Assembly (NCBI GenBank): GCA_002412545.1
Contig: DHVG01000002.1
Span: 244,943 to 308,942 of the forward strand
Direction of reading: 5' to 3'
DNA length: 64,000 nt
DNA from: Elusimicrobia bacterium UBA5214
GTDB lineage: Bacteria; Elusimicrobiota; UBA5214
The translations under genes and the position numbers were made by a program. Shown one piece after another: positions 41,338 to 49,328 of this stretch; position 1 is the first letter of the stretch, and each line of letters opens with the position of its first letter. The notes below the pieces were generated by a model. The model had not been told where the DNA came from. It made no database searches and worked only from the letters and a program-made list of their open reading frames with translations.

Positions 41338-42888
41338 CTACCTTGGAAAAAAAGTATGACTGAATGCGCGCACTAATTCTAAAGGTAAATGGGGAAAAAT
41401 ACCCAAAATTACTGTTCCCAGAGCTAAAAGAATCATCGGGATGAGCATCACCAAATTGGGGTCATCCTTTTTTACTTTTTCTCCAGGATTGTGGTATTCT
41501 GCAGTGCTTACTTCTGGAGTGGCAACACTTGTTTTTTCTTCCTCTTCACCGAACCAAGCACCATATACCACTGGACCATAGTAGATTAAATTCATAAAAC
41601 TGCTTAATAAAAGCATACCTAAACAAATCATTCCGACCAGCGGTCCGTAGGAACCAGTTTTGCTTACTTCAAGCGCACCGAGTGCTAAGTACCATTTACT
41701 GACAAAACCGTTAAATGGAGGAAATCCAATCATAGATAGTGCACCTAAAGTAAAACATAAAGCAGTAATTGGCATACGCTTTCCGATTCCTTTAAGGTCT
41801 TCAATCATGCGTAACCCAGTTTGGTGAATAAACGCGCCGGCACATAAGAACAAACCACCTTTGATAATTGCATGATTGAAGATATGTACCACTCCACCAG
41901 TTAATCCTAATGGTGACATTAAGGCGGCACCTAAGACTACATAACCAATCTGTGAAATACTGGAATAGGCGAGCATCCTTTTTATTTCCATCTGAGCGAT
42001 TGCTACCGCTGAACCAAGAAAAATACTGATTAAAGCCAAAATTAACAAACCACCAACCATAATTACCCGCCCAGGAAGAAGGGCTTCTAATCCACCAATA
42101 CTATAGATTGTTCTAATAATTCCGTAGGCACCCGCTTTAATCATTACTCCGGAAAGTAAAGCACTTGCTGGAGAAGGAGCAATCGGATGTGCGCTGGGTA
42201 ACCAGATATGCACCGGGAAAATGCCTGCTTTTACTCCGAATCCAAGAATAAATCCCCAAAAAATAAATGGTAAAAGCGGTTCACCTTTTAAACCTATTCC
42301 AATAAGTGAAAGTTCACCAGTCCCGGTGATTACATAAGTAGCAATAATTGAAAATAATAAAATCAGTCCCCCAGCAATACCCATAAACAAGTAAAGTAAG
42401 CCCGCACTCATTGCTTCTGGTGATTCTTCGTGAATAACTAACACATAGGAAGCAATACTGAGCACTTCAAAACAGATATATAGACTCAATAAGTTACCAG
42501 TAAAAAAAGTGCCCATTAAACCAAAAAGTGAAAGTAAAGAAAAAATATTGTATCTCGTCTGTGCATGTTCTTTACGCATATACTCAATTGCATAAATACT
42601 GGAAAGTGTCCAAAGAATTATGCCAATCAACCCAGCTAAAAAACCTAATTCATCTACTCGTAAAGAAAAATCTGCCCCTAATCCAGTCTGCCAGACTGGA
42701 CAGATGATTTTTACTCCCGCACTTATTTGGGGGTACATAAATAGGACAGCAAAGAAAACAACTACACAGGTTAAAGCGGTGAAAATGTTACCTGTCCCTT
42801 TACGCATTTTTTCTACTACCGGAACAATAAATACAGCTAACAAAGGAAAAAATACAGCAATTACCGGTAAGTAACTAATTGTTTCCAT
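41338..42888 (-). CDS. Antiporter-like subunit C (MnhD/HyfF type)
   Basis: This 516-residue, 14-helix protein is a close paralogue of C' (29112-30608). Channel residues are all kept: TM5 Glu (LLSLYICFEVLSIASYVL), TM7 Lys (GFGVKAGIFPVHIWLPSAH), TM8 Lys (SGVMIKAGAYGIIR), TM12 Lys (NGFVSKWYLALGAL). Near the N-terminus (about 42687-42703) a CCAGTCTG/CAGACTGG palindrome encodes part of PVWQTGLG, where C' has no palindrome. The C-terminal loop is acidic (GEEEEKTSVATPEVS). It ends seven bases before gene D. Confidence 0.91.
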   Translation of the reverse strand: METISYLPVIAVFFPLLAVFIVPVVEKMRKGTGNIFTALTCVVVFFAVLFMYPQISAGVKIICPVWQTGLGADFSLRVDELGFLAGLIGIILWTLSSIYAIEYMRKEHAQTRYNIFSLLSLFGLMGTFFTGNLLSLYICFEVLSIASYVLVIHEESPEAMSAGLLYLFMGIAGGLILLFSIIATYVITGTGELSLIGIGLKGEPLLPFIFWGFILGFGVKAGIFPVHIWLPSAHPIAPSPASALLSGVMIKAGAYGIIRTIYSIGGLEALLPGRVIMVGGLLILALISIFLGSAVAIAQMEIKRMLAYSSISQIGYVVLGAALMSPLGLTGGVVHIFNHAIIKGGLFLCAGAFIHQTGLRMIEDLKGIGKRMPITALCFTLGALSMIGFPPFNGFVSKWYLALGALEVSKTGSYGPLVGMICLGMLLLSSFMNLIYYGPVVYGAWFGEEEEKTSVATPEVSTAEYHNPGEKVKKDDPNLVMLIPMILLALGTVILGIFPHLPLELVRAFSHTFFPR

Positions 42889-42913
42889 TTGTTTTTTCTC
42901 CTTTCTTGCATAA

Positions 42914-43006
42914 TATGATTACAGCGATTATTGAAGGCGATTACAGTGATTAATAACTTTGATTTTATCTCCGTAATCGATGTTTCTATCACCGTAATCA
43001 TAGATT
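42914..43006. repeat. GATTACAGCGAT-type dispersed hairpin repeat, copy 2
   Basis: GATTACAGCGATT and GATTACAGTGATT units are followed by ATCTCCGTAATCG and ATCACCGTAATCA units, forming complementary arms. It fills the gap between B and C. Confidence 0.65.
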
Positions 43007-43008
43007 AC

Positions 43009-43503
43009 TTATTTATGTTCTTCGTGTATACCTAAAAAAGCATAAACTACTAAGAGTATACCTAAAACTGTTTTATAGATAAGTCTTAAAGAACTTGTAA
43101 CTACTGATTCGTGATAACCTTCAACAAAAATTTTTTTCTCAGTATCAAAATACCCGGCTAAAGAAGGCATCTGTTCGATAATATACAAGACTAACCCAAG
43201 AATAATTAGTAGTTTTGCTAAAGCCAATGTCTCGCGCTTGGGTAATTCACCGTGGGTCCGATAAAAATATGCTACTACAATCAATAAAGTCAGCAGTAGA
43301 ACTATCCAATAGAAGTAATATACCTTTGGTACCGGCGCAACTGCATGAGGTTCAGGATGCATTTCTTCGTGGGTTTCTTCGGTGATTTTCTGTTCGGTTA
43401 CTTGATGTTGTTCACTGGTTTCTTCACCAGTTAATACAATAAGATTTGTATTTAATAAAACGAACACTAAGCACAGAAACATTATCATCAATCTTTTTTT
43501 CAT
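43009..43503 (-). CDS. Small membrane protein B in the antiporter cluster
   Basis: The 164-residue protein has an N-terminal signal-like helix (about 5-25) and a histidine/glutamate-rich periplasmic segment (EETHEEMHPEPHAVAPV). It then has three membrane helices (about 62-82, 95-112, 138-158). I recognise no family. The His/Glu-rich start could bind metal. The N-terminal architecture (signal helix plus acidic stretch) resembles the start of protein D, suggesting both have exported N-termini. Its position between A and C argues for an accessory subunit. Confidence 0.7.
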   Translation of the reverse strand: MKKRLMIMFLCLVFVLLNTNLIVLTGEETSEQHQVTEQKITEETHEEMHPEPHAVAPVPKVYYFYWIVLLLTLLIVVAYFYRTHGELPKRETLALAKLLIILGLVLYIIEQMPSLAGYFDTEKKIFVEGYHESVVTSSLRLIYKTVLGILLVVYAFLGIHEEHK

Positions 43504-43506
43504 ATC

Positions 43507-43635
43507 TTTTTTTGGCGTTTTTTTAACGCCAAATCACCAAAAAATGCCGTTGATTTTTTAGCCTTCTTTATTTTTGCGTTCTCGCTTTTCTCTTAGCGTT
43601 TTTGCGGAGATTCATCTTTTGCGTTTTAGTGGTCT
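43507..43635. repeat. GGCGTTTTTGCG/CGCCAAAT dispersed repeat, copy 1
   Basis: GGCGTTTTTTTAACGCC forms a hairpin. It is followed by TTTTTGCGTTC and TTAGCGTTTTTGCGG runs. Related tracts are at 46868-46983 and 51321-51423. Confidence 0.6.
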
Positions 43636-43637
43636 CT

Positions 43638-45134
43638 TTATGGAAAAAATTCTTTTACCGTCGCTTGAGATAACACATAAGGTGCACCACCAATCAAACC
43701 AAAGGCTAAAGATAATACTGCAGTGATAATAATTGGTATCAACATACTTAATGGTACTTCAAGAAAATATTTTTCTTTAGAGGTGGTTACCTCAAATTCT
43801 AACCCTGTCAGTGGAATAAGATTCTCTCCCTTTTTGAAATAAGCATAAATAAGTGGACGCATCAGAAAACCTAATTCCAGTATTGAACTGATTAAGAAAA
43901 CTATCGCAAAATATGGCTGTCGCAAATTTAGATATCCTTGAATCAGATAAACCTTACTTACCCAACCGGCTACTGGTGGAATACCAACTATCCCCCAGGC
44001 AGCAATCGCGAAAGCCCCCCAGCTTAGAGGCATCTGCCGAGCTAGACCCGACATTTCTTTAATTAATGTTTTGCCAGTTTGTTTGATTACTGCACCTACT
44101 GCGTAGAACATTGTAATTTTCATTATTGAATGAAATAAAAGATGGAGTAGAGCACCCATTAAAGCGATGGGATGAGCGGCTGCCGCACCTAAAATTACAA
44201 AACTTAACTGGTTAGCTGTAGAGTAGGCAAGAAGACGTTTTATCTGTCGTTGCCGTAAAGCAAAAATTGCCGAAAGAATAGTAGTTATTGTTGCCAGAAT
44301 ACCCAATCCATAAGTAAGATATAATTGATGAAATAATCCAGGTCCTAAAACACTATAGATAACTCTGATTAATCCATATACACCGGCATTCACTACTGCT
44401 ACTGCATGAAGTAAAGCACTAATTGGAGTAGGTGCAACCATTGCTTGAGGTAGCCAGGCATGAAAAGGCATCAGACAACCTTTCACTCCAAAACCAAAAA
44501 TAAAAAGTAGAGAAAGCAAATACAAAATAAACCTACTCTTGTTTATTAATTCAGGAATGCCTCCTGCAGTAAAGGTGATATTCCCGCCAGTGGTAAGATA
44601 AGTCAAAAGAATAGCAAAAAGAACCATTATTCCGCCACCTAAAAGATAAACCAAATAAACTATTCCCGCATGGTATGCTTCAGTTGATTGTTCGTGAATC
44701 ACTAAAGGGTAAACAACAATGGTCAGAAATTCATAAAAAATGTATAAACTCAAAAGATTAGCACTGAAGATTATGCCCATCTCTGCACTTAAAGCAAGGG
44801 TTAAACAAAAATAGTATCTTGTTTGCGCATGTTCACCGGACATATAGCCGAAAGAATAGATTTCAGTAAATATCCAGAGGAAAGTAACCAATATTCCCAT
44901 CAATAAACTAAGATTATCTACACGGAACTGTAAAGCGAAAAGGTTCAGGTCAACCAGAGTAAAAGAAGGGAAATTCCCACCGAGAACTGATGGCGCAATC
45001 CAAAGAACAATAACAAAATTAGTAAGACAGGTGATTAGAATCACTAAATTACGCAGAGGACGATTTCTTTCACCAATCAAACCAATCAGAATTGCTCCCA
45101 CAATCGGTATAATTACCGTTGAAAAAATTAACAT
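43638..45134 (-). CDS. Antiporter-like subunit A (paralogue of A')
   Basis: The 498-residue protein is a close paralogue of 30806-32305. TM5 Glu (LLSLYIFYEFLTIVVYPL), TM7 Lys (GFGVKGCLMPFHAWLPQAM) and TM12 Lys (AGWVSKVYLI) are present. At the TM8 position the lysine is Asn249 (HAVAVVNAGVYGLIR), whereas A' has lysine in the matching HAVAVVKVG. This may change proton relay through this subunit. It is the first gene of block A-B-C-D, downstream of mnhD. Confidence 0.9.
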   Translation of the reverse strand: MLIFSTVIIPIVGAILIGLIGERNRPLRNLVILITCLTNFVIVLWIAPSVLGGNFPSFTLVDLNLFALQFRVDNLSLLMGILVTFLWIFTEIYSFGYMSGEHAQTRYYFCLTLALSAEMGIIFSANLLSLYIFYEFLTIVVYPLVIHEQSTEAYHAGIVYLVYLLGGGIMVLFAILLTYLTTGGNITFTAGGIPELINKSRFILYLLSLLFIFGFGVKGCLMPFHAWLPQAMVAPTPISALLHAVAVVNAGVYGLIRVIYSVLGPGLFHQLYLTYGLGILATITTILSAIFALRQRQIKRLLAYSTANQLSFVILGAAAAHPIALMGALLHLLFHSIMKITMFYAVGAVIKQTGKTLIKEMSGLARQMPLSWGAFAIAAWGIVGIPPVAGWVSKVYLIQGYLNLRQPYFAIVFLISSILELGFLMRPLIYAYFKKGENLIPLTGLEFEVTTSKEKYFLEVPLSMLIPIIITAVLSLAFGLIGGAPYVLSQATVKEFFP

Positions 45135-45143
45135 TTCCTATAT

Positions 45144-45263
45144 ATTAATTACAGCGATTATTGTCGGCGATTACAGCGATACAATTCTCTCTCATTATCG
45201 CTGGCATCGTCTGTTTATCCCGTTTGGAAATCGCTCCATTTCTAACGGGATTTATCGTCGTAA
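45144..45263. repeat. GATTACAGCGAT-type dispersed hairpin repeat, copy 3
   Basis: GATTACAGCGAT (two units) faces ATCGCTGGCATC, and AACGGGAT with TCGTCGTAATCG further on. It fills the gap between mnhD and gene A. Confidence 0.6.
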
Positions 45264-45274
45264 TCGTAGTAAAG

Positions 45275-46861
45275 TTACTTGAGTAAAATTTCTGCCGCCC
45301 GACTTACCACTTTTAAAGGTATACGCACGAATATGCCCATAAAGATGACTGCTAAAGTAAGACAAATTAACGGAATTAACATTGAAATCGGTGCTTCTTC
45401 AATCCGATGTTCAACTTCTTGAATTTGACCTCCGTTCGTCTTATTAATGTTGTTATGTCTGGCTGGCGGAACAAAAAATGCTATCCCGACTACCCGCAGA
45501 TAATAAATTGCTGCTAAAAGACTACTGGTTAGCAGAACGACTATCAATATTGGATACCCGGCTTTTGCCGAAGCAGTCAAGAGATACCATTTACTCATAA
45601 ACCCACAAAGTGGCGGGATGCCCATCATGGCTAAAGCACCAATTGTAAAACATCCCATCGTTACTGGCATTTTGTAACCAATTCCGCGTAAGTCACTGAT
45701 GTTCCGTATGCCAGTTTTGTAAATAATTGCACCGGCACAAAGGAAGAGTAATCCTTTCATTAAAGCATGATTAAAAATATGTAAAATTGAGCCGGTTAAA
45801 CCATCTTTACTGATTAAGGCAATACCGGCGAGAATATAACCCATCTGGGCAATCGTAGAGAAAGCAAGCATTCTTTTTAAATTAGTTTGGGCAATCGCAA
45901 AGACCGAACCACCAATAGCGGTGAGTATAGTTACAACGATAAAAAAAGGAGGTAAAAAGAAACCGTAGTAACCTTTATGTGCACCAAAAATGGTAAACAG
46001 AAATCGGATTAAATAGAAAAGTCCACTTATCTTTACAAATATACCGGAAAGGAGAGCACTCACCGGTGACGGTGCCGCTGGGTGTGCATCAGCTAACCAG
46101 GCATGTACCGGGAAAAATGCCGATTTTATACTAAACCCAGCAATCAAAAGTCCTAAAGCAGCATAGATATGGTAACGGAAATGGGTTAAATACAGCGGTG
46201 CATCCGGTGCAAAAATTTTGTCAATTTGTGTAGCGGCATAAAACATATTCAAAGTGCCAGTAGAGGCATAAAGTAAAAGGATACCAAAGAGTAAAAAAAT
46301 GGAACCCATTGTGCCAATAACTGCATATTTAAAAGCTGCTTCGGTTGATTCTTTATTAGTAGAAATTGCTACCAAAGCATAGGAACTAATTCCAGATAAC
46401 TCCAGAAAAATATAAAAATTGAAGAAGTCGCCAGTTATGGATAAGCCAGACATTCCGGCAGTGAATAAAAGTAACAAAGTGTAGTAAAATCCAATTTTCT
46501 CTTCAGGAATAAGATGGGGGACATACCTTTTTGAGTAGAGAGTAGCCAGAAAACATAATCCGCTAATTTGGATTAGCATAAACGCACCGAGTAAATCAGT
46601 CCGCATCACTATTCCAATTGGTTCGCCAGTAGGTAAATATCTTAGACCACTCCAGGAATATCCTAAAAAGTATTGAATTGTTCCTTCGGAAGAACTTATA
46701 ACTCTCAAGAAAATCAACCAGGAAAAAATCAAACTTAATAAACTGGCGGCGATTGCTACTGGTTCAGACAATTTTCTTCGCCAACGAAAAATTACCGGCA
46801 TAAAAAATGCACTGACAATTAGACCAACCGGTAGCAAAACTTGTAAATGTGTTCCTTCCAT
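45275..46861 (-). CDS. mnhD: MnhD/MrpD (MbhH-like) antiporter subunit
   Basis: The 528-residue protein has the MrpD hallmark GLSITGDFFNFYIFLELSGISSYALVA. TM7 Lys (GFSIKSAFFPVHAWLADAHPAAP), TM8 Lys (SGIFVKISGLFYLIR) and TM12 Lys (GIPPLCGFMSKWYLL) are all present. It follows mnhC in the order of MBH genes (A-H) and ends the antiporter half. MrpD-type subunits move Na+ or H+ in Mrp and MBH complexes. Confidence 0.94.
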   Translation of the reverse strand: MEGTHLQVLLPVGLIVSAFFMPVIFRWRRKLSEPVAIAASLLSLIFSWLIFLRVISSSEGTIQYFLGYSWSGLRYLPTGEPIGIVMRTDLLGAFMLIQISGLCFLATLYSKRYVPHLIPEEKIGFYYTLLLLFTAGMSGLSITGDFFNFYIFLELSGISSYALVAISTNKESTEAAFKYAVIGTMGSIFLLFGILLLYASTGTLNMFYAATQIDKIFAPDAPLYLTHFRYHIYAALGLLIAGFSIKSAFFPVHAWLADAHPAAPSPVSALLSGIFVKISGLFYLIRFLFTIFGAHKGYYGFFLPPFFIVVTILTAIGGSVFAIAQTNLKRMLAFSTIAQMGYILAGIALISKDGLTGSILHIFNHALMKGLLFLCAGAIIYKTGIRNISDLRGIGYKMPVTMGCFTIGALAMMGIPPLCGFMSKWYLLTASAKAGYPILIVVLLTSSLLAAIYYLRVVGIAFFVPPARHNNINKTNGGQIQEVEHRIEEAPISMLIPLICLTLAVIFMGIFVRIPLKVVSRAAEILLK

Positions 46862-46867
46862 TTCTTT

Positions 46868-46983
46868 TTCGCTAAAGCGCTAAATGCCGATAAATCGCCT
46901 CCGCCATTGAGTCAGTGGCGGATTGTATTTTTGCGGATTCTTTTCTTTTTGGCGTTTTTGCGTTTAATTTAGCGTTTTTGGCG
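46868..46983. repeat. CGCTAAAT/GCGTTTTTGCG dispersed repeat, copy 2
   Basis: The gap between mnhC and mnhD carries CGCTAAAGCGCTAAATGCC, a TCCGCCA/TGGCGGA hairpin (about 46899-46921) and GGCGTTTTTGCG, TAGCGTTTTTGGCG runs. Confidence 0.6.
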
Positions 46984-46985
46984 TC

Positions 46986-47375
46986 TTAACCTTTAAGTGC
47001 CGTTATTTTTCTTGTATCCAGAGTCCCAAAATATTGGTAAAGTTTCACTACTAAACTTAAACTAAATGCAGTGATACAAACACAGACGACAATCGCGGTA
47101 AGAATTAGTCCAGTTGGGATGGGGTTAACCATTATCTCTTTACCGGTCCAAGCAGCAATTGCATCTTTTAAATAGGGTGATTTCGCCCAGGAGGTGGTAA
47201 TTTTACCTAATCGGACATCACCCAAAGCAATATAAGATAAATAAACTGATGTTTCCAAAATGTTTAGGGCAAGAAGTTTCTTGAAAACATTATGTTTAAA
47301 AACCAGACCATATAAACCAATCGTGAATAAAATTACTGAGACGACATAATCAATATTGCTGAGTATTGTTTTCAT
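46986..47375 (-). CDS. mnhC: MnhC/MrpC (NuoK-like, MbhG-like) subunit
   Basis: The 129-residue, three-helix protein reads IGLYGLVFKHNVFKKLLALNILETSVYLSYIALG and PTGLILTAIVVCVCITAFSLSLV. This is the MrpC pattern, with the NuoK-type first helix pair and a longer central loop. Confidence 0.92.
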   Translation of the reverse strand: MKTILSNIDYVVSVILFTIGLYGLVFKHNVFKKLLALNILETSVYLSYIALGDVRLGKITTSWAKSPYLKDAIAAWTGKEIMVNPIPTGLILTAIVVCVCITAFSLSLVVKLYQYFGTLDTRKITALKG

Positions 47376-47395
47376 TTCATCTCCGTAGTTGCGCC

Positions 47396-47440
47396 ATTAG
47401 CCCATAGCCATTGGCTAACGGCTATAGGCTGACGGCTAAA
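47396..47440. repeat. AGCC/GGCT heptanucleotide hairpin array
   Basis: AGCCCAT, AGCCATT then GGCTAAC, GGCTATA, GGCTGAC, GGCTAAA. The complementary halves fold. It fills the gap between mnhB and mnhC. Confidence 0.8.
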
Positions 47441-47441
47441 C

Positions 47442-48242
47442 TTATTTTTGAGTATCTAGCGGTCTTTCAGTAACATATCCGTAAAAAATATGAGTGATAA
47501 TACTCCCTACGCCAAAACCAATACCAAGTTCAATAAGTAATAAAGGTAACGAACTGAAAAGCGTGCCTTCAATTCCATGCGGGATTGTTTTGATTACCTT
47601 ATTTGCTAAAAATGTATAACCAGTAACTATTCCGATTAAACCGACAAGAGCATACATAAAAGGTCCAAGGGCATTAACAATTCTTAAAGTATCCGAGGGC
47701 ATCTTTTTTTCGCCTTCTTCATAACTGAAAATAAGTGCATAAAGAACAAAACTTGCCCCTAAAATTACTCCTCCCTGGAAACCACCACCTGGTGATACTT
47801 CACCATGGAAAATTACATAAAGACCATACATTACCATAAAAGGGACTATTTTTTTTATCACTGTTCCGACAATAGTGTAACGAGTTACTCCTATCCAGGT
47901 CTCGGTATCTTCCTCTTTTTTTCTTTTTCCTACTAAGACCGATAATGCGGCAATCATGGCTAAAAAAATTACTGTGGTTTCATATAAAGTATCATACCCA
48001 CGATAATCAAGTATCATTGCCGTAATTGCACTCGGTGAACCGCAATTTTTAATTGCACCGCGGTTGTAATATAATCCTACCGCATTACTCTGTTTGGTAA
48101 TTTCTTCAACTGGTACATCAGGGGGAAGATAACCTGCATAGGATGGGACATGTGGGTCACCTACTGGAGGAAGTTGCAACACAACAACAATTGTCAAAAG
48201 AAGAAAAATGAAAAACATCAGAAACATCAGAATTTTTCTCAT
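47442..48242 (-). CDS. MbhE-MnhB (MbhF) fusion subunit
   Basis: The 266-residue protein joins two subunits. Residues 1-105 resemble MbhE: an N-terminal helix, a periplasmic loop with NAVGLYYNRGAIKN, then AITAMILDYRGYDTLYETTVIFLAMIAALSVL. Residues about 120-260 are MnhB/MrpB: MYGLYVIFHGEVSPGGGFQGGVILGASFVLYAL and ELGIGFGVGSIITHIFYGY. In MBH these are usually separate genes (E and F); in Mrp the E part is the end of MrpA. The fusion sits exactly where mbhE-mbhF would. Confidence 0.9.
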   Translation of the reverse strand: MRKILMFLMFFIFLLLTIVVVLQLPPVGDPHVPSYAGYLPPDVPVEEITKQSNAVGLYYNRGAIKNCGSPSAITAMILDYRGYDTLYETTVIFLAMIAALSVLVGKRKKEEDTETWIGVTRYTIVGTVIKKIVPFMVMYGLYVIFHGEVSPGGGFQGGVILGASFVLYALIFSYEEGEKKMPSDTLRIVNALGPFMYALVGLIGIVTGYTFLANKVIKTIPHGIEGTLFSSLPLLLIELGIGFGVGSIITHIFYGYVTERPLDTQK

Positions 48243-48318
48243 AGGTCGCTACACTCACCATGACCCTGTCTTCGGTAAACTTAGACCCCAAGCCTGCCGA
48301 GGGGAATTTGCTGAAAGG

Positions 48319-48600
48319 TCATCTTTTTTCCAGCTCATTCTTTTCCTCAAGTTCTTTCTCGTAGCGAGGTATTTTACTTAGTGCCGCAACAAATAGTAAT
48401 GTACTTATTCCTGCACCAACTGCCGCTTCAGTCATTGCTACATCGGGACTGCGCAGAATTAAATAAGTTATCGCCATAGAAAAACTATAAACACTAAAAA
48501 TTATTACCGCATGCAGTAAATCTTTAGTTACGATTGTGGCTAATGCCGAAATGATTAGTAAAAGCAAGATTAAAATGTGACTAATAATCAGTAAATCCAT
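48319..48600 (-). CDS. DUF4040 subunit (MbhD / MrpA C-terminal part)
   Basis: The 93-residue, three-helix protein has LLHAVIIFSVYSFSMAITYLILRSPDVAMTEAAVGAGISTLLFVAAL. The pattern xPDVAxTEAavGagxs is the DUF4040 signature seen in MbhD and in the C-terminal part of MrpA. Its conserved acidic residues (Asp and Glu in PDVAMTEA) resemble those of NuoJ/K channels. Order G-D-E/F matches MBH. Confidence 0.92.
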   Translation of the reverse strand: MDLLIISHILILLLLIISALATIVTKDLLHAVIIFSVYSFSMAITYLILRSPDVAMTEAAVGAGISTLLFVAALSKIPRYEKELEEKNELEKR

Positions 48601-48616
48601 TTTACTTCCATTAAAT

Positions 48617-48705
48617 CGTTAATTCCGTTGTGTCCGTTAATACCGTTTTGACCGTTAGACCGTTCAATGGACATAACTGACTAAACGGACTCAACGGAAT
48701 TAACG
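48617..48705. repeat. Long palindrome between mnhG and DUF4040 gene
   Basis: A 22-base arm (48617-48638, CGTTAATTCC...) matches the reverse complement of 48684-48705 at 21 of 22 positions. The loop also repeats ACCGTT units. It occupies almost the whole 108-base gap. Confidence 0.8.
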
Positions 48706-48708
48706 GAC

Positions 48709-49059
48709 TTAACGCCCTTCTATTTTTTCTTCAAGGAGATGAAATGTCGTCTCCGGACAAGGTTTAACTCCCGCTTTACGACAATAGCGTAAAAGAATAT
48801 GAATCACAATTGGATTAACAAAAAGCATAAAAATTATAATCACTAAAATTTTTATGCTTTCTATCGGGTTTACAGTTAGCCAATATATCCAGAGACCGGC
48901 TAATGAAAATAAGAAACCGGGACTATCACCTTTACCGGCAACATGTCCACGGGTATAAGGGCAAGGCATTCGGAGAATCCCGACGGTTGCCGCAATGAAA
49001 AAAATTATTCCACCGGTCATTAGGATTATTGCGATAACATAGGCTAAAGCAAGGGTCAT
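48709..49059 (-). CDS. mnhG: MnhG/MrpG (MbhC-like) subunit
   Basis: The 116-residue, three-helix protein has GGIIFFIAATVGILRMPCPYTRGHVAGKGDSPGF, the MrpG pattern (xGxxFxxxaxvGllRmPdxytRxHAxxKxdtlG). It overlaps mnhF by four bases. Confidence 0.93.
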   Translation of the reverse strand: MTLALAYVIAIILMTGGIIFFIAATVGILRMPCPYTRGHVAGKGDSPGFLFSLAGLWIYWLTVNPIESIKILVIIIFMLFVNPIVIHILLRYCRKAGVKPCPETTFHLLEEKIEGR

Positions 49060-49328
49060 TTATCTAAACTCCTTACTTCCAGATATTTGACAAAAGCTAA
49101 AGTTGAAATGAAAAGTAAAAATACATAAACCATCGCTAAATCAAAAAAGAAAGGTTCGTTAAATACCGCACCGACATAAGCCATTAGAACGGTTATTTTC
49201 GTTCCAATAATGTTCACACTGATTACCCGGTCAGCCGTAGTTGGACCAATCACTGCACGGTAAAGACATAAAATGATTGTAACTGACAAGATAATCATTA
49301 AAATTTTCAAAAATATTAGAAAAACCAT
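49056..49328 (-). CDS. mnhF: MnhF/MrpF (MbhB-like) subunit
   Basis: The 90-residue, three-helix protein has LYRAVIGPTTADRVISVNIIGTKITVLMAYVG, the MrpF pattern RxxxGPtxaDRvvAxnxxgt. It overlaps mnhE by 13 bases and mnhG by four, so the three are translationally coupled. Confidence 0.95.
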   Translation of the reverse strand: MVFLIFLKILMIILSVTIILCLYRAVIGPTTADRVISVNIIGTKITVLMAYVGAVFNEPFFFDLAMVYVFLLFISTLAFVKYLEVRSLDK

